Below, piece by piece: positions 42,801 through 57,600 of a stretch of 64,000 nt of DNA; within the stretch, counting starts at the first letter, position 1; every line of letters starts with the position of its first letter. This stretch comes from Baylisascaris procyonis (Eukaryota; Nematoda; Chromadorea; Rhabditida; Ascarididae), in assembly GCA_037389465.1 (NCBI GenBank), contig JAZARR010000059.1, positions 7,525,001 through 7,589,000 of the forward strand, read 5' to 3'. Made by a program: the position numbers and the translations under genes. The notes beneath the pieces were generated by a model, which ran no database searches, was not told the origin of the DNA, and was given only the letters and a program-made list of their open reading frames with translations.

Positions 42801-45800
42801 GATTCAGCAACACACCAGTCGATACTTGCCAAATACTCCGCGACGGCCACCTCAACACAATCTTGACAACAAAGCTCATTTAACACATTCAAAAACACCT
42901 GAGTTAATTGCACTCAGCAACCGCACATCAACGTCCACTCAAATGCTTTTCGAACTTGAAACATAGGTAAATTGGAATACAAACAAGCAAAGCGCGTCCA
43001 CTTATGTGGCTTCGCACGTCTGCATTTGCCAAGCACAATATCTTCGCTCATAGGCACGAAACTGAGACTACACAAATTACTCTATATTCCAAGTTGATCC
43101 ACCATCTTCAAATAGCGTTATAAATATTCAAATGTGAACAAAATCTGTGCATATTTTACAGCCAGCTGGATCGCACTTCACATCTGCCATCTAGCGGAAC
43201 AAACGGAAAACAACCAGTTCGGCCATGTTTCATTATTTACAAAGTTGGTTAACGTGATCAGCACAATTCAAACTCGTGTACTTTACCAATATTTGTAACG
43301 TGCTTTAAAGCCTGCCTTAATTTATTCAAATGTGTACGCCTAATGGTATGAACATAGAGAAACCGAACGGGTGATAACAACTATAACACTGAAATAATGA
43401 GTTTTACTGAAGAATGCTATAGTTAGAAAACATTTTTAAGCTGCCACTCTTATAAAAATACATACCTATGGAATATTATGCAAATGAGATGAAACAATCT
43501 GCAAACATGAAAGCGAAAAAGTGAGTTCCATGCTACAAGGAGTCCTAACGAACGGGACGCCGGAAGGGACTTAGATTACAACTAACTCGCAACAGGAAGT
43601 AATTGTCGTGATAATTTTCGCAGGCAAATTGGCATATCTGATCGGTAAGGCCACTTTGGTAAACCACATGTCCCGCTGTTTTCAACGCAGACAGCAACGA
43701 TCGACTACACTGTGCACGGCGTACACGCATACACTCCAGCACGCATTTCTTGAATAAGCAGTGTGACTCTGCAATACGACAACTTACTTTCCACTTTCAG
43801 CGTTCTTTAGTATATGCACATCTACATATGTATATAGATACACAACCACATAAATGTGCATATATATAATATTAAAGTTTGTTTTGGCATTCACGCAGTT
43901 TTGTACTGAGGCACTAGCTGAGTTCCGTTACGCTTGTTGATGTGCGCATTCACACAAGACAACCTCAGACATAACTCATCGCCAAGCAGGTTCTGCACTG
44001 CTACTGGAGCATGAGTGAACTTTTGCAAATTGGTTTTATTGCAAGGTAGAGTTTTTGGACCGCTACGTCATTTCATAAGTTGACGGCGATTGTAAACTGA
44101 AACACCTTCCGGCAGAATGCCCATTTATCATAGCGTACAACTTCCCAAAGAGAAACTCCCTTCCGAATCAGTCGTGAAAAACTGAACTCCCTTAATGAAC
44201 ATTGCTCCTGCGTCCATTCCTCAAATGGGTTAAACAATCAAGAAACTTTCTTAATTGCATACTCAGAAAATGGCATCTTGCGGAGTAATATGAGATATCA
44301 GCCTTGTCACACATTACTGTTGCATTTGAATACTGTATTAATGAAAAACTGAGAGATAAATATAAGATAAAGCAATGAAAAACACAACCGCATTCCATTT
44401 CGACAGAAAGTCTCTACCGAATACAGGTGTTAATCTTGAAGACTCCATAAACTGCGAGTTGCACTTTTTATTTAGGGAAAAACCTTAAGAGTTTCCAAAA
44501 TGTGCTTCTAAATTGCAAATAAAACAAAAAGTTGTTGAACTTAAAGTCGAAAATAATACGGCACTTCAGCAGCACAAATTTTCCTATATTTCGAATTTTA
44601 CGACGGCGCCTAAGCACGAGTAATTCACCAAGTAGGATGAACAAAGTGAAGATACGGTGTCCAATCGCCTCGTTGCCATCCCCATTTCCTTTCCCATTTC
44701 ATAGAAGCGCTAATAAACTTTTTGAAGCATACATCCAGTGCGCTACAAGCCTCAGATATAGAGAAACTACAAAACGATATAAAATTAGCTTACGGCACCT
44801 TTGGGCAGACTGCCCCGGACACGTGAACACGCCTGAGTAGCTGCGATGATGGTTGTGACAGTAGCCGCTTTAAGCTGGTCGTCTTCGTGACACAAAAACA
44901 GCTCGATGTCTCTGAGACACTGCACTCCAAGACCGCCTTAATATCGGCAATTTGAATCACGTTTATTCGCAAGAAGATATGTAATGACATTACAGGAAAT
45001 AAAAAGGAGATGAACAAGTTTGCTGGATACTACAGGAAGACCGTCGCATTAAACTGTCAGAACCCAGGATAATTAAAAAATTTCTTTTAACATGATGTTT
45101 ACAAATATGGTTAGGAAATGCCCTTTATAACAACGCGCGAACTGAGATATTTCCGTTTCCTCTGGCAATGCTGCAAATTCGTGATTTTACAAAAAGTCAT
45201 TTTCGACGTTTTCTCATTGGAAAATCCTCATTGGTACAGTCTGGCACTGACCTGGCTACTCGATAGCAACAACAACACAATGAACCTTAGATAGTGAGTT
45301 TCAGAACGGAGGTTCACATCAGAGGTGTCTGCTTACATAGTGTATTTTACACGATTTGATATGAAGGATGAAGAGGGCAAAACGCAAACCACCTGCCAAA
45401 ATAGGCCACTCTAATTTCAGGCAAACAGGGAGCGGAGATTGAGATTTTGAAAGAGGATCATAAAGTGACGTGATGTAGGAGAGTTTCCGGAGTGCGCAGT
45501 TCGATTGGATTCGGGTACCTGCTCTTTGAATTTTACTTCCGCATAATGGACTTGGAGTGTGAAAAATGCCACGCCGGCCGTACCTAAACCGGAGACCCCA
45601 AACGACCATAAAAGTTCGAATAAAACTTCTACCGATAACATCATTCTCGAATATTTTGAAATGAATAAAATAAAAAATTCCAAAAAAAAATTCTTGCCCA
45701 AAACGTGCGTCGCACCGTACAACTGATACGGCGACTTATTCCCAAGCATTCCCAAGCTTTCGAAACACATAAACTCTCGCTGCACCCGGGTAAAAAATTG

Positions 45801-48800
45801 CCCTCTTTCAACATTCCACCTTCCCTCCCTCCCCTCTCTCTAGATTGCTGAGAAATTCAAAACCTCAAAATGCTTCATACTAGATTAGTGATCACCGGAA
45901 ACCGAAATCGAAGGTTGCCTGGGTATCAACATTGAAAACTCTAGTTCGGTTCAACATATTTCGAAATGATATATATGAACAGTCAAGAACTCGACTAGAG
46001 TAACTAATAAGGACATGGATGGAAGATGTATGCACAGACATCCAGGAACTGTGTAATCAGATCCTGAAAGCTACTTTTTGGGCAAGAGGCATCATAGCAG
46101 ACACAACGTAAACTCGAGCCTTTCAAAACGTGAAGGGAAAATTTTTGAGCTGCTTAGCTAGGCCCGGCGAAATGCTCATGCGACCCAAAAATTACCACTA
46201 TTTTAGTTGTCCAGTGTTGCGGGAAGATAGGAATCCATCGTACCCCTTTTGCTGGGAAGCAAAGAGCTTCTTCGCCTGCTCTTGCATTGACGCCAGGGGG
46301 GGGGAGGCGGTGAGGGAGGGTTGCTTCTCTCCCCCCTTCCTGCATTCTTCGGCGTCACTTTCGCCCCGTACAACACCACCACTTCCAAATGCTTCCGCCT
46401 TGTCTCTTTCATTAGCGAATTTCACTACAATTCAGAAACCTCCGATTCTTACTGCCAGATACACTCCCGTTGCTTTGGTTTCACACATCATGAAACTGTA
46501 GTCGACTGCGCTAACATATGTACAGACTGCGTTTTTAAAACGAGTGCTTTTTCAGTCATCGTCATATTTCCTTTGTTTGGTTTTCCATGAGACCCTCCAT
46601 TTCTTCTCAGTTCTCGCCCGTTTCTATGAATTTCACATGAGATTCATAAAAAAATTCGAGCGGAACCCACAACGTCTTAATTTTCATTGCATAATCTTCT
46701 TGTCTCACTTGCCGTAATCCCGCTTCTCCTAATCGTGGCCTCGACAGTGTTTTTCCAGTCCAAAAAACCGCACGAATCCACCAGTTGAAAGTATCACCTT
46801 CGATGCAAGCAGCCTATGCAATATGGAATTCACCACCTGCACAAAGTCCACTTCCTTGCCCTATGAAATAATGTTATCTGATTTTTAATGAAAGTGAAAA
46901 ATTAGGTTTCTTTATTTTTATTTATATTCAAGTAGATTAAACAAATTGCAGAGCGACAAAACGAACCAGGGGGCCTGAGTGGGATGTCGAAGAAATCGGG
47001 TAGCTGTGCAGCCAAAAGAGACAAGCAGTTCATAGCTAGAATTTTATGGCTCACACGTGCGTCGCGGTCCGGGATTAACCGCAGGCATTGATCCGCCAAC
47101 AGGAAACGTCTTGCCAGCAGGACCGACGTGTAGGTCACAAATGATGCACTCGCTAAAACGATGTAAATATCACAACGACATATTTCAGGATTCCTTCATC
47201 AGAAAAGAACCGCTAACAGACGAGCAGCAATGAACCAGTTGACATAAGCTCGAAAACACATTTATTTAATAAGCATGTCGCATCTTAGAGTGTGCATAAC
47301 TTCGAGGTCTTTTGGCCACCTGGATTTGTCAGCCTCTTTGCAGGTATAGGTCGCTCGGCCCCTTGTCTTGCTCAGCGGCGCGCTCTCAAGTTAAAAGTCA
47401 CGCAGAAGTGGTGACATGTCCGACGCATCACTTTACGGTTTGTTTAAAAACACGTGTCACTACCTTTCCTAGCACCGAGTAACCTCGGCAAAGCTCGTTT
47501 GAAGTCACTATTCCCATCTCACGGACTGTAAACTTTCTATATAATATGAAAGATTACATTATGGTTCTGAAAGCAGGAATAAAACGCCACATAAATAAAT
47601 ATGAAAAATTGGCAAACATGAGTGAGACAAAAAGTTCAAACAAGTAGCAACTTTTCGCATAGTCTCCCCATTTCTGGTTTAAAATTTCAATACCTGGCAG
47701 AACCGTTTATAAGCTCTCATTGCATGGAAAGTGAGTCGAAAAACCGGATTTCAGAATTCTTTTGAGGCTCACTCGACTAGTCATTAGGGTTCGAACCAAC
47801 GCATAAAGACATCTGGCCAAAAATGATATTTAGAAGAAGCTCAAGTTCATTAATACAGACCGCAACTCCCGAGAGATTACTCTTGTCTTCACTTCTGATC
47901 AGCAAGATATCAAATAAAAGAGCTTTATGAGCTGATTATAGTGATCTCAGTTATGGCGGTGATATTCGGCAAAAGAAAACTATGCGTCACTGAATACTGC
48001 ATAGACTGGCGTAAGATTGCAAATTTGCATGAAAGCAAAAATAAGAATGCTTCATAGCTTTGCAATCAACTTGAAAAGTCCTTCATTGGATAAACTGCCT
48101 ACCAAAACCAGAGGCGACAACAACTTCTCAAAAATTACTCCGTGCAGCCAAACACAATAAATGTAATCAGAAATCGTGTTTTTAAACCTCTCTGCATTTC
48201 CTTACATTCACCTTAAAACGGTACTTTTTGTAGCATCTACTGATGTAAATCCTGTTCGTTCAATGTAACAGATTGGTATTTGCAAGAGAATAAATACTCA
48301 AAGCCCCGATATCAGAACAACCTGAAATACGGGCAATTTGACGAACGTTCTAGAAAATTGCAAACGCATACATATGTCAGCAGGAAGTCGAACCGGAATA
48401 GAGGTGCCACCACTATGCAGACTCGACGCATCAGATGTGAGTGCTGCCTCCGCACTTCCATGTTCGACGCTTACCTCGTCGAATATGTCATGATGGCGAA
48501 GAGGATCCAATATTTCTTCGTTCTCAGCACATGACGAATCCGTTCGCTGAACGATGATAAGAGATAGGTCAGACAACATCACCGCATTTAAATAAGTAGA
48601 CAGCAAGGCCAGCACAAGCAAAAATCAAACGCAGTTCTTTTTCTCTTGTCAAAATCAAGATAACGCCATTCAGTAAAAAATTATTTGGCTATATGAACAA
48701 TGACACCCATTTTGAGTGATTCTGTGAAGTAGTTTTTAATACCTTTGTACACATTCTATAAATTTGCAAACTAACTTCACAAACTTTACTGTGCTGTTAC

Positions 48801-51800
48801 ATACCACGTCGGAAAGCACATACTGTACAGCGTGTAAAAATCATGCTATATATGGTGCCCCATTCTTTGATGGTCAGAAAAATTTACCTATTTTGCACAC
48901 CACCCTTTGGGAACTACAAATCTGCATATTAACAAGACAGCTCCTCTTCCTTCGAGGCGTAAGAAGAAGATCCCTTCTGATTTGGTACAAAGAAACAGAA
49001 AAGAATCTAATGTATACAGAACTTCACCTCAAAGAAGCGTCAAATTCCTAATGCAGAAAACTTTTTCGAACGTTCCAACTTATTTTCCTAATTCCGAAAG
49101 ACCCAAAAGAAGCTTTGAATATATTTGAAGGGCGGAACTCTCAATTGGTCTGGCTTGTGCTGAAAATTTCAAAAACGTTTCATTCTTCTCACTAGATGTG
49201 CGACTCCAGAGATATGACTACCTGAATGCTTAGTGACAAAGGTAAATAAACGAAGCATCAATAAGGAAACGTATAAGAAGCTGCAGTGAACATGAAGGTA
49301 TAATCCCTAAAATAAAGTATGCAGTGGGGAACGTTGGACTGCAAGTGAGCCTCAACTAGGCGGTGGAGTTATTGGGTAAGCACGATGAAACATGATGAAA
49401 CATGCTCAGAGCATGAAGCCTGCTAAGCAGTGCTTGCAATTTTGCTCCGATTCATCAACCACTAAGATAACAACATGAAGACAACTACCACAAGATGGAT
49501 CACACATACGCAACAAAAATAGACACCTTTAGCAAACTTTTGCAATCCGAAATAATGAAGTGTAAGAGGCGATTCTTTCTCGAACAGATTATTGTCAGGT
49601 GATATAAAAGCAGAGCATTCCGAGAATATTTAATTTCAAAAAAGTCCCAGATAATATAAGAACGGTGCTCTCGCTATGAATTTCTCAAAAATTTTTTGGA
49701 AGGTAACGAATGATGACTTTGGAGAAATGAAAAATCGGTGAGACAGGGTAAGGACGTGACAAGATCGTAGGATTTCGAAAATTGCAGTTTTACAGAAAAA
49801 AAAATAGACGAGGGCCCTTTCTACAGCAAAAAAGGTGGCGAACATACGTTAGGCTCCACCCTTAATTTCCAGAATTTCTTTGCTTCCTATATAACGCTAC
49901 CCCAAAAAAGTGGTAACGCAAGGCAAGCTATAGCAACGGATTGACGAATCGTATTGGTGAAGCAGCCTATGCAAGAGAGGAATAAGAGAAGCAATGGATA
50001 CCAAACCGGTTCAGAATCGGTATTATCGGTATCGGGACTCATCTCGAGAGGGCGGTCGCTTAGAGATGTGCAATCATTGAACGTAAGAGGATAGGAAGCG
50101 TCAAAAATCGAATCCACGGGACTTGCTCTCAACGAACTTAACTGACTTGCCGCATCTAAAAATATTCTCTTACAGCAACTTAAACAAATCATTACGCATA
50201 CATGCCCAGCCACAAGTCTTTCTGCACCAAAAGACAGTTCATCAATTTAGCTGTCTCCCACACCCCCCCCCTCCCTCAACCGTAGTAATAAATCCGCCTT
50301 TTGTAATCAAAAAAGGGGGGAACTCTATACTTTCCAATGAAATTTTGCGTATGTCTATGGCACTGATCTTGGCAGTGAACTCGACTTTTCACTCTCTCTG
50401 ATAAAAGTCTTCAAACTGCCGTTACAGCAGAAAGTTCGCGTTCGCTTACAATTGCGTTCCCATTTTGAGCTGTGTTCAGATCGTCACCGTGCTCCACAGA
50501 CGGGTTTTCAAACATGAAAATGTCGGAAAGATCCCCTGAAGGTCGAAAATTCTGATACTTATTTTGTTCTAGTTCTTCCACTTTCCCTCAGTTTGATTCG
50601 AGAGAAAACTTTCATTTTTTTTTTTGATAAAACTCTAAAAATGGCATTTTTTGGTTAGTAAACCTTAAAACATGCTTAAAAGAAGTTTGACGACCATCCT
50701 TGAAGTCTTTCCAAGCAGGCATACCAACAGAAATAGGGATCGCAGTGTAGATATGGAAGAAGCTGCTACAAATCCTGATTTCACAGCTTACACAACCAAT
50801 TCTTAATGTAATGCGAATGAAGCGAGTAAGGAACTATCAAACTGAAATGAATGAACGAAACGAATCTAATTTCGCTGGGATAAGCAAAATGCGACGATAA
50901 TTTGCAAGCTGAGACGAATAAAACAGACTGAACAACTTTGAGCAAAGGCAAGCGGGGCACGAGATGGAAACGTTCAAGCCAAGATACTTTAGCGCAATTA
51001 GTTACAACCCATGACCAAAGAATTCGCTACGTGCAAAAGTGTTTGAACTTCAAAGAGAGAAGGATTTTATATACCTCCTTCCACCTTCCCCTATAACTCC
51101 ATTAGTAAAAACATCTTTTAAAAGCAAGGCTATCTAAGTGGGAGGACAATAAAGAAACAGCACTCACAAGCAGAAGCTGCAGTAGTCAACTGAGATTTCT
51201 GGTCGTCTTCAAGCAATACCCCATAAGGAGCTGTTGCCAGCTGCGGGAAAAACGTTGACAGTTGCAGTTGTGGGATGAAGGCAAGCACTCTTTCTAGTAG
51301 CTCCAAAGAAGCAACCACCACTTCGCTTCGAGAAGAATAAACACAACGCAATGTATCTCGAAATATCTGCAATTGGTGCCTGGTAAACTATTGCCCATAC
51401 CCGATACGTAACACAGATGCGGATACGTATGTACAAGCATACAATATATCAATGACGAAAAATTAGATGAAAATCTGAAAAATGGAAAAAATTATATATT
51501 AACCTGCTTAATTATGAGAATTCTTCCACAATTTTCTTTAAAAAATTTCATAATAATACATACAAAAAGCAAAACTAACAAGCAACCTGCTTCCACAGTC
51601 ATCGGTGAAAGACATTTGCAAACCGCCATCCAGTTGCTTAGAATTTGAAGAGAGGTAGCACGAGCCAGTAATTTCTAATTTAACATTTCATTAGCTCATC
51701 AGCAGTTTATATGAAGAAATATTCTTAAACAACCATATCTAAAATATAATTTCACAAGACAATACTAATGGACCCAGACTATGTACTGCTTTTGATGTGC

Positions 51801-54640
51801 AGAGGAATACAACTTCAACAATGATTGAAACGAACGTTATGCACGGCGTCTATGTCAAGTTCACCCCTGCGAGCCATGACAACCGGCCAAAGCAGTCGAA
51901 GAGAATTCAAAGTGCCGACGAGACTCGCTTTGCCGTTATCATCATTGGCCTGCGCGAGGTTCCCTATAAAATGAGTCTTCATAACATAAACTGCACCGAC
52001 ATCTAATCAAAATCTATCAAACATTACAGATTTTAACTGAAAAGTGTCGATGTCACTCAACGTATCTGAATAAATAAAGATGACAGAATACGATCTCCAC
52101 TTGAATGTGACCCATTTGAGACGCCGGATTTGCGTATTTCAACACTATTAATATTTAGATTGCACTGAGGAAACAAAAAACAGTCTCAATATGATCCAAT
52201 GATGAAAACCTACAACGATTCAGCTGCACAATTTAATCTTCTCAACTACATCACATCACTTGACAATGATGAAATCAGTTTACACATTGTTCCGTAATAC
52301 TCAATCGTTTCAAAAATTGCCCTCTTTTTTCATCACATTTCTACTTGTTCAATTTAAATTATTGAAAAGCCATCAGTATTCAAATATTCGAAAAATTCAA
52401 AGTGCTCCTCTTCGATGCTTTAAGTTTAAATGACGATACTGGAAAGGATAATAAACATAGAGTAGTGATAGATATTGACAAGACAAACAATGAAGATACA
52501 AACATAGCGTATGAAGCAGTATTGGAAATAAAAAACAGCGTTAGCAATTTCAATGTTATGCTTTATGACTTCATGACTCAGTGACTAGGTAAACAGTTCA
52601 GAGTTATTAAAGCATCATCAACCCTGCCACCAGTGCGCTTTGTTTTGTGATGAAAATTTCGCAGATGAATGGATATTGGCATAGCGGCAAAATTCAAAAC
52701 CTAGTCAGATAGAATCAGAATGTCCCAAACAATGCGAAGCAACATAGCTTTATTCCGCATTTACACTAGGTTCTAGTCGAACTAACCATGCGACGCGCAA
52801 TTTTTAACCGCCAAAACAACGGCGAATTCAAGCGAAGTTAGTTCCTCGCAAAAGCCACCATAAGGTCCACTCAAATGCCGACAGCCATCATTCAGTCCTG
52901 TTTAAATGCGATGTGACTCTCATATTAACCCATCTTAATATTTTAAAAGACAATTGTCAGTGTAATAAAGACATAACGCTACTTTTGGACACTGCAAGAC
53001 TCATAGCTGAGAGATTTTTTGAGCAAATACAAGTAAAGAATACTCCCCTGAACTTGTGGTACTCTCTGACGAACATTCACCATAATCCTGTTTCCCAATT
53101 TCCCAAGGAAAAATGCCACGAATTTGAAAAGGAAGGAGATTCAATCCATCCCTGTGCTAATCTACTGAGTGTGTTCTGCATCGCTGCTTTCTCAACTTTA
53201 TTGCTCCGTTTTAGTGCCACTCTTTTATCTCGTGCTTTCTGACGCGTGCATAAATGAATAAAAATGATAAAATAAAAGGAAAGCGGAAAAGCACATCATA
53301 ACAGCTGGCACGATATGCGCTTTTGATTTTTTTCACTTGAGGAACCAGCTTTCTAAATATCACAATAAACAAATCCACGAATACTGCTTCCATATTTTCA
53401 TTATCTAGCACTACTACAAATCATCCACAAAATGTTGTTTTTTTTTTTTTTTTTTTTTGAAGGGGAGGGGGGAGGGGCAAACCAATGTGAAGTGGAAAGG
53501 CGGTCAGTAGACCGGAACTATTAGACAAACAGATACGCACACATGAATGACAAAGCAGACATTAAAATAAAGCGTTTCAGCAAAACGAATTTACACAAGT
53601 ATATAAAAGGAGCTCAATGAAGCAACCTACGAGTAAAGGACTGAGTAAAGAGAAATAACTCACTTGAAAACTGTTTGAACGCTTTGCAGAGGATGTTGGG
53701 AAGGAAGGAAGAAAGCTGACAAATAATAACTGCAGCAGCTCGGTTAGCCGTCCCTGAGAGCTCAAGATTTGCCAGTGCCACCTCGTACAAAGCCTCAAAA
53801 ATATTCAATAAAGACTCAGTAACGACCCTCTTGCAAAAAATTTGAGGCATATAGAGAGAGCTAGAAAATATCCTGTTCTGACCCTTAAAACGGTGCTGTT
53901 GACCATTTCACAAGTAGAGAAACTGCTAGAGGGTCGTGGATGTTCAGCATGACAGAAGATGTCAATATACGTAATCTCTTATCACACCTCTCCGAAGGAA
54001 GATGCTGGAGACCAGTCACAGTGAAAGAAAGTGGAAAAAGAGAGATTCAATTCAAACAGCCAAATTTCGCGAATGGTTTCAATCATCAACTCAGGCATTT
54101 TACCGACTACACAAAATCCGAGGGCTCTGGAGTACTTGCTCGAGACCTTTGCAGCTTAAAAAACGAGTGGAATGTGGCCTTTGAAACTACATATCGTCAA
54201 CCACGTTTGATAATAATATCACCCTTTTGCAGTGATATGATTTCAATCAATACTAGCCTTTGCTGCGGCTGCGATAAGGTCCCTATTTCGTGCGTTTTAT
54301 CGCATGAAATTTCATTTGCTCATGTTTGAAGATGGTGGAGAAAACTTCTCCTCTTCCCCAGTCTTTTCCCGCTCTCCTCCCGTCACAACCGCATTTTCAC
54401 CTTTCGAACGAGGACAGCTAGAGTGACAAAATTTGTCAACAAAACCTAAATCCTAGGGTGAGCCCGAAGCCTGTTCTGTTTCCTACTCAACACTACTGTG
54501 AGTTATAGGAGCATAACGGCGATACGAGCTTTCACATTAAAATTTTGTTTTTGTTGCAAACACAAATCATATCCAAAACACGTGCAAACAAGAAGGAAAA
54601 CAAGAAGAAACTAATCTACTGGTGCAAGCTTCATTTATAT

Positions 54641-54688
<48 letters not shown>

Positions 54689-57600
54689 TAGTACAAGCTG
54701 GAACTGTCATACAAGCAAATAGAAACAAGCACACAAAGAAATGTTCAATCATGAACACAGCACGGCTCCAGCGCGCTGCTGTTCGCAACAAACGATGCCA
54801 GGTATGAAAGTCCCTGCAATTTTTTGTAGCTTTCGAAAGCTGCAATAGCTGTTCTTTGCCGACTTGTTTCCTCGACAGTGCAGAACTCAGATGACTATTA
54901 AAATTCGCAGCGAAAACGGGAACAACTTTCTACAGTGCGTAAAAGTCATCCAATGGAAAGGTGAGAAGTTGAACGCAAAAAAAAAATGAAACGACTTACA
55001 ACAGCACCATCACAACGTTGTGAGGACAGCTCAGGGCCTAAGACTGCGAAGATAGGCGGCAGATGTTTCTCAATGGCGCTCTGAACAGCCTCTTCAGGAC
55101 GACGCGTGATCGAAACGAGTGCCGACACCAGATGCACACCGATTGCGCTATAAATGTTCCGCATAGTTGCACAAGTCGTTAAAATCGTTTATACCAGATA
55201 CTATAGCCGATGATGCATATTTTGACAGAGCTAATACATCATGAAGTGATGTGCTTTGCAAGCGATGTTCTACAAAGACGTGCGACTAACTTCAATCCAT
55301 ACACCTGTTTCATTTGTACATAAATGATCGATTACCTCTTACGTTCACAAAGAGAGAAGAACAGGTGTAACTTCATATAAGCGAGCCGCAAGCTTCCTTA
55401 CCAAAGGAACTGGTTTCAACTAGTCTTCTACTAATACGACGTCACAGGTGCCAGTTGATTTAGATTTTGAGTCTAGTGAGGTTGAAGTTACTGATACACA
55501 TCATAATGCTAATTAATTCCACTCTGTATATAACTCGGGTTTCAGTTCTTTCAAATGCAGCTGGAAATGAAAGTGAACGCGGAGCTCTCAATTAACTCAG
55601 CCAACACTTGTAACTTTTGAATAGAAGCTGTTCACCCACTCAAACCGTGTTTCAACCTTTCACTAATACCTGCTTCGATTCACTTCACATATAGCCGTAA
55701 AGTTGCATTCGCTCAGTGATTATCGAACTTTCATTATTCTCGCAGAAGAAAACAAAGTAAATAAGCATGTAAAAACTATACGGAGGACTTGACTTGAGTG
55801 ATGCTAGAAACTTTGTTCAAGAATCAATCGGTCATGAAAACACATCAAACATTTCGGCTGGTTTTTGCACTTTACTTCATTTTTTATTTTAGTTAAAAAA
55901 CGTTCCATTCCAATTAGAAGAATGTTTTTATACTGGACTTCAAAAGTATAGAAGAATGCTTTCTCTATTTATGAGACGAAAAGGAGGAACTTCCTAATAC
56001 AACTGCAAAGAGGGCAATTTTGCAAGGCCAAATAGAGGAAACACTGAGATCTTATGAAGTATTTTTCTTACTGCAACGAAAATTATTCCAAATGTTCGCT
56101 ACAAACTTTTGACGGATTATTACGTTTTAACCAACCGTTGATAGGTTTCATCGGTTTTGTTAATCGTGCATTTTGCTTGTCGTTATTTTCCTCTCTAATC
56201 ACACATCCTATTTTGCCGTTTACTCCCAAACTACTTCATTTTTAAGCATTAGTCTGCTATCACCATATTTATCTATCAACAAACGCACTGTGTAGTCGGA
56301 ATTACTGCTGAAGCCGAGACCATTCAATTATAGGCGGGAGCAACCGAAAAGAAACAATCTGCAATCAGAGATGAAGAACCGCTACAAGAAAAATTTGCGA
56401 TCAAAATATAAGCTGGAGGTGCCGCATTCTCAATGGATTTAGAATTCGAAGACCAAGGCTAACAAAAAAAAAAACAGCGGTTGTGCTGAAAACGCGAATA
56501 GTAATATGAGCTAGCCATCTCCAGCATGATATTCAAGCAGCATGAACGTTGAATAAAGCTGAAATAGCAACGCACCCTGCCCGACTAGGTTTTACATGCC
56601 TCACAACATGTGCAAGTCGAGACACAGCTGCAGTGAGTGAGCGGGCCGCACCATTACGCTTTATTTCCGACATTAATACGACGACCACCCGTGAGCTGCT
56701 CAGTTCGCTCACTAAATGCTGCAAAACACATTTAAATAAGATGAAGTCGACAGTCTCCTCTGTCGCTTTATGAAACAGGCATCTCCACATTATTGAGAGA
56801 AAAAGAGAGGTGAACTTACTGCTCCTCTTCATGAATCCCTCCAACTGCATTTTAGGTAACTGAACGTCTTTAATTCTAAGAGAGGCAAAAACATATTTCG
56901 AAACATTTTCATTCCCTCCATATGACAAAAAAAACTTTCAATTTACGACCCTTTGGTGCAAAGGGGAGAGCAGTGAACTGACGAGCATGATGTGCAATCT
57001 TTTTTTTCAATCCATTCGACCATAATTGTTTATTTGGAAAGGGATGGGGAGGGAAAGGAGAGGACTCAAATGCTTGAGGACAATGAAGCATGTTGCGATT
57101 ATACTTAAAGTTTACAAACCAAAAAAATTTGAAGAAACATTTCTGTTTCAAATTTCATCAAAAATATTCACAGATGAATAAGACTGACGATTTGATACTG
57201 AAGACAGCAACCACTCGTGGTTTTATTCGAAAGTAAAATTAAGAGAAACGATGGAAGGCCATGCATATATGAGAATTTAATGTGGCCATAATTATTTGTT
57301 GGCACTGTAATCAACTCATTAAACTCTTTTGTTTAACAGCACTAAACGTTATTTCTCAAAACTGCTAGCCCCCTGAAGGTGAAAAGGAAACATCGAAATT
57401 TGTTATAAAAGAGAGATACCCAACGGTTTCCCTTCTTGTGACATTTACTCATTACTTCAATATCTGCATCAAAAATGCATTGACGTATTGCACACAAGGG
57501 TCACACAAATTCTGCAAAAATTGACTAGGCACTTTTTTAGGCCAAATAAAAGACCGCAGTGATATCCTGCAATCGATGAAAACCCTCAGAAAATCGACTG

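Noticed and set aside
46130..46590. Overlapping frames of 60-120 codons on both strands
   Set aside because: They read through a G/C-rich low-complexity tract in an intron; no splice phase and no domain.
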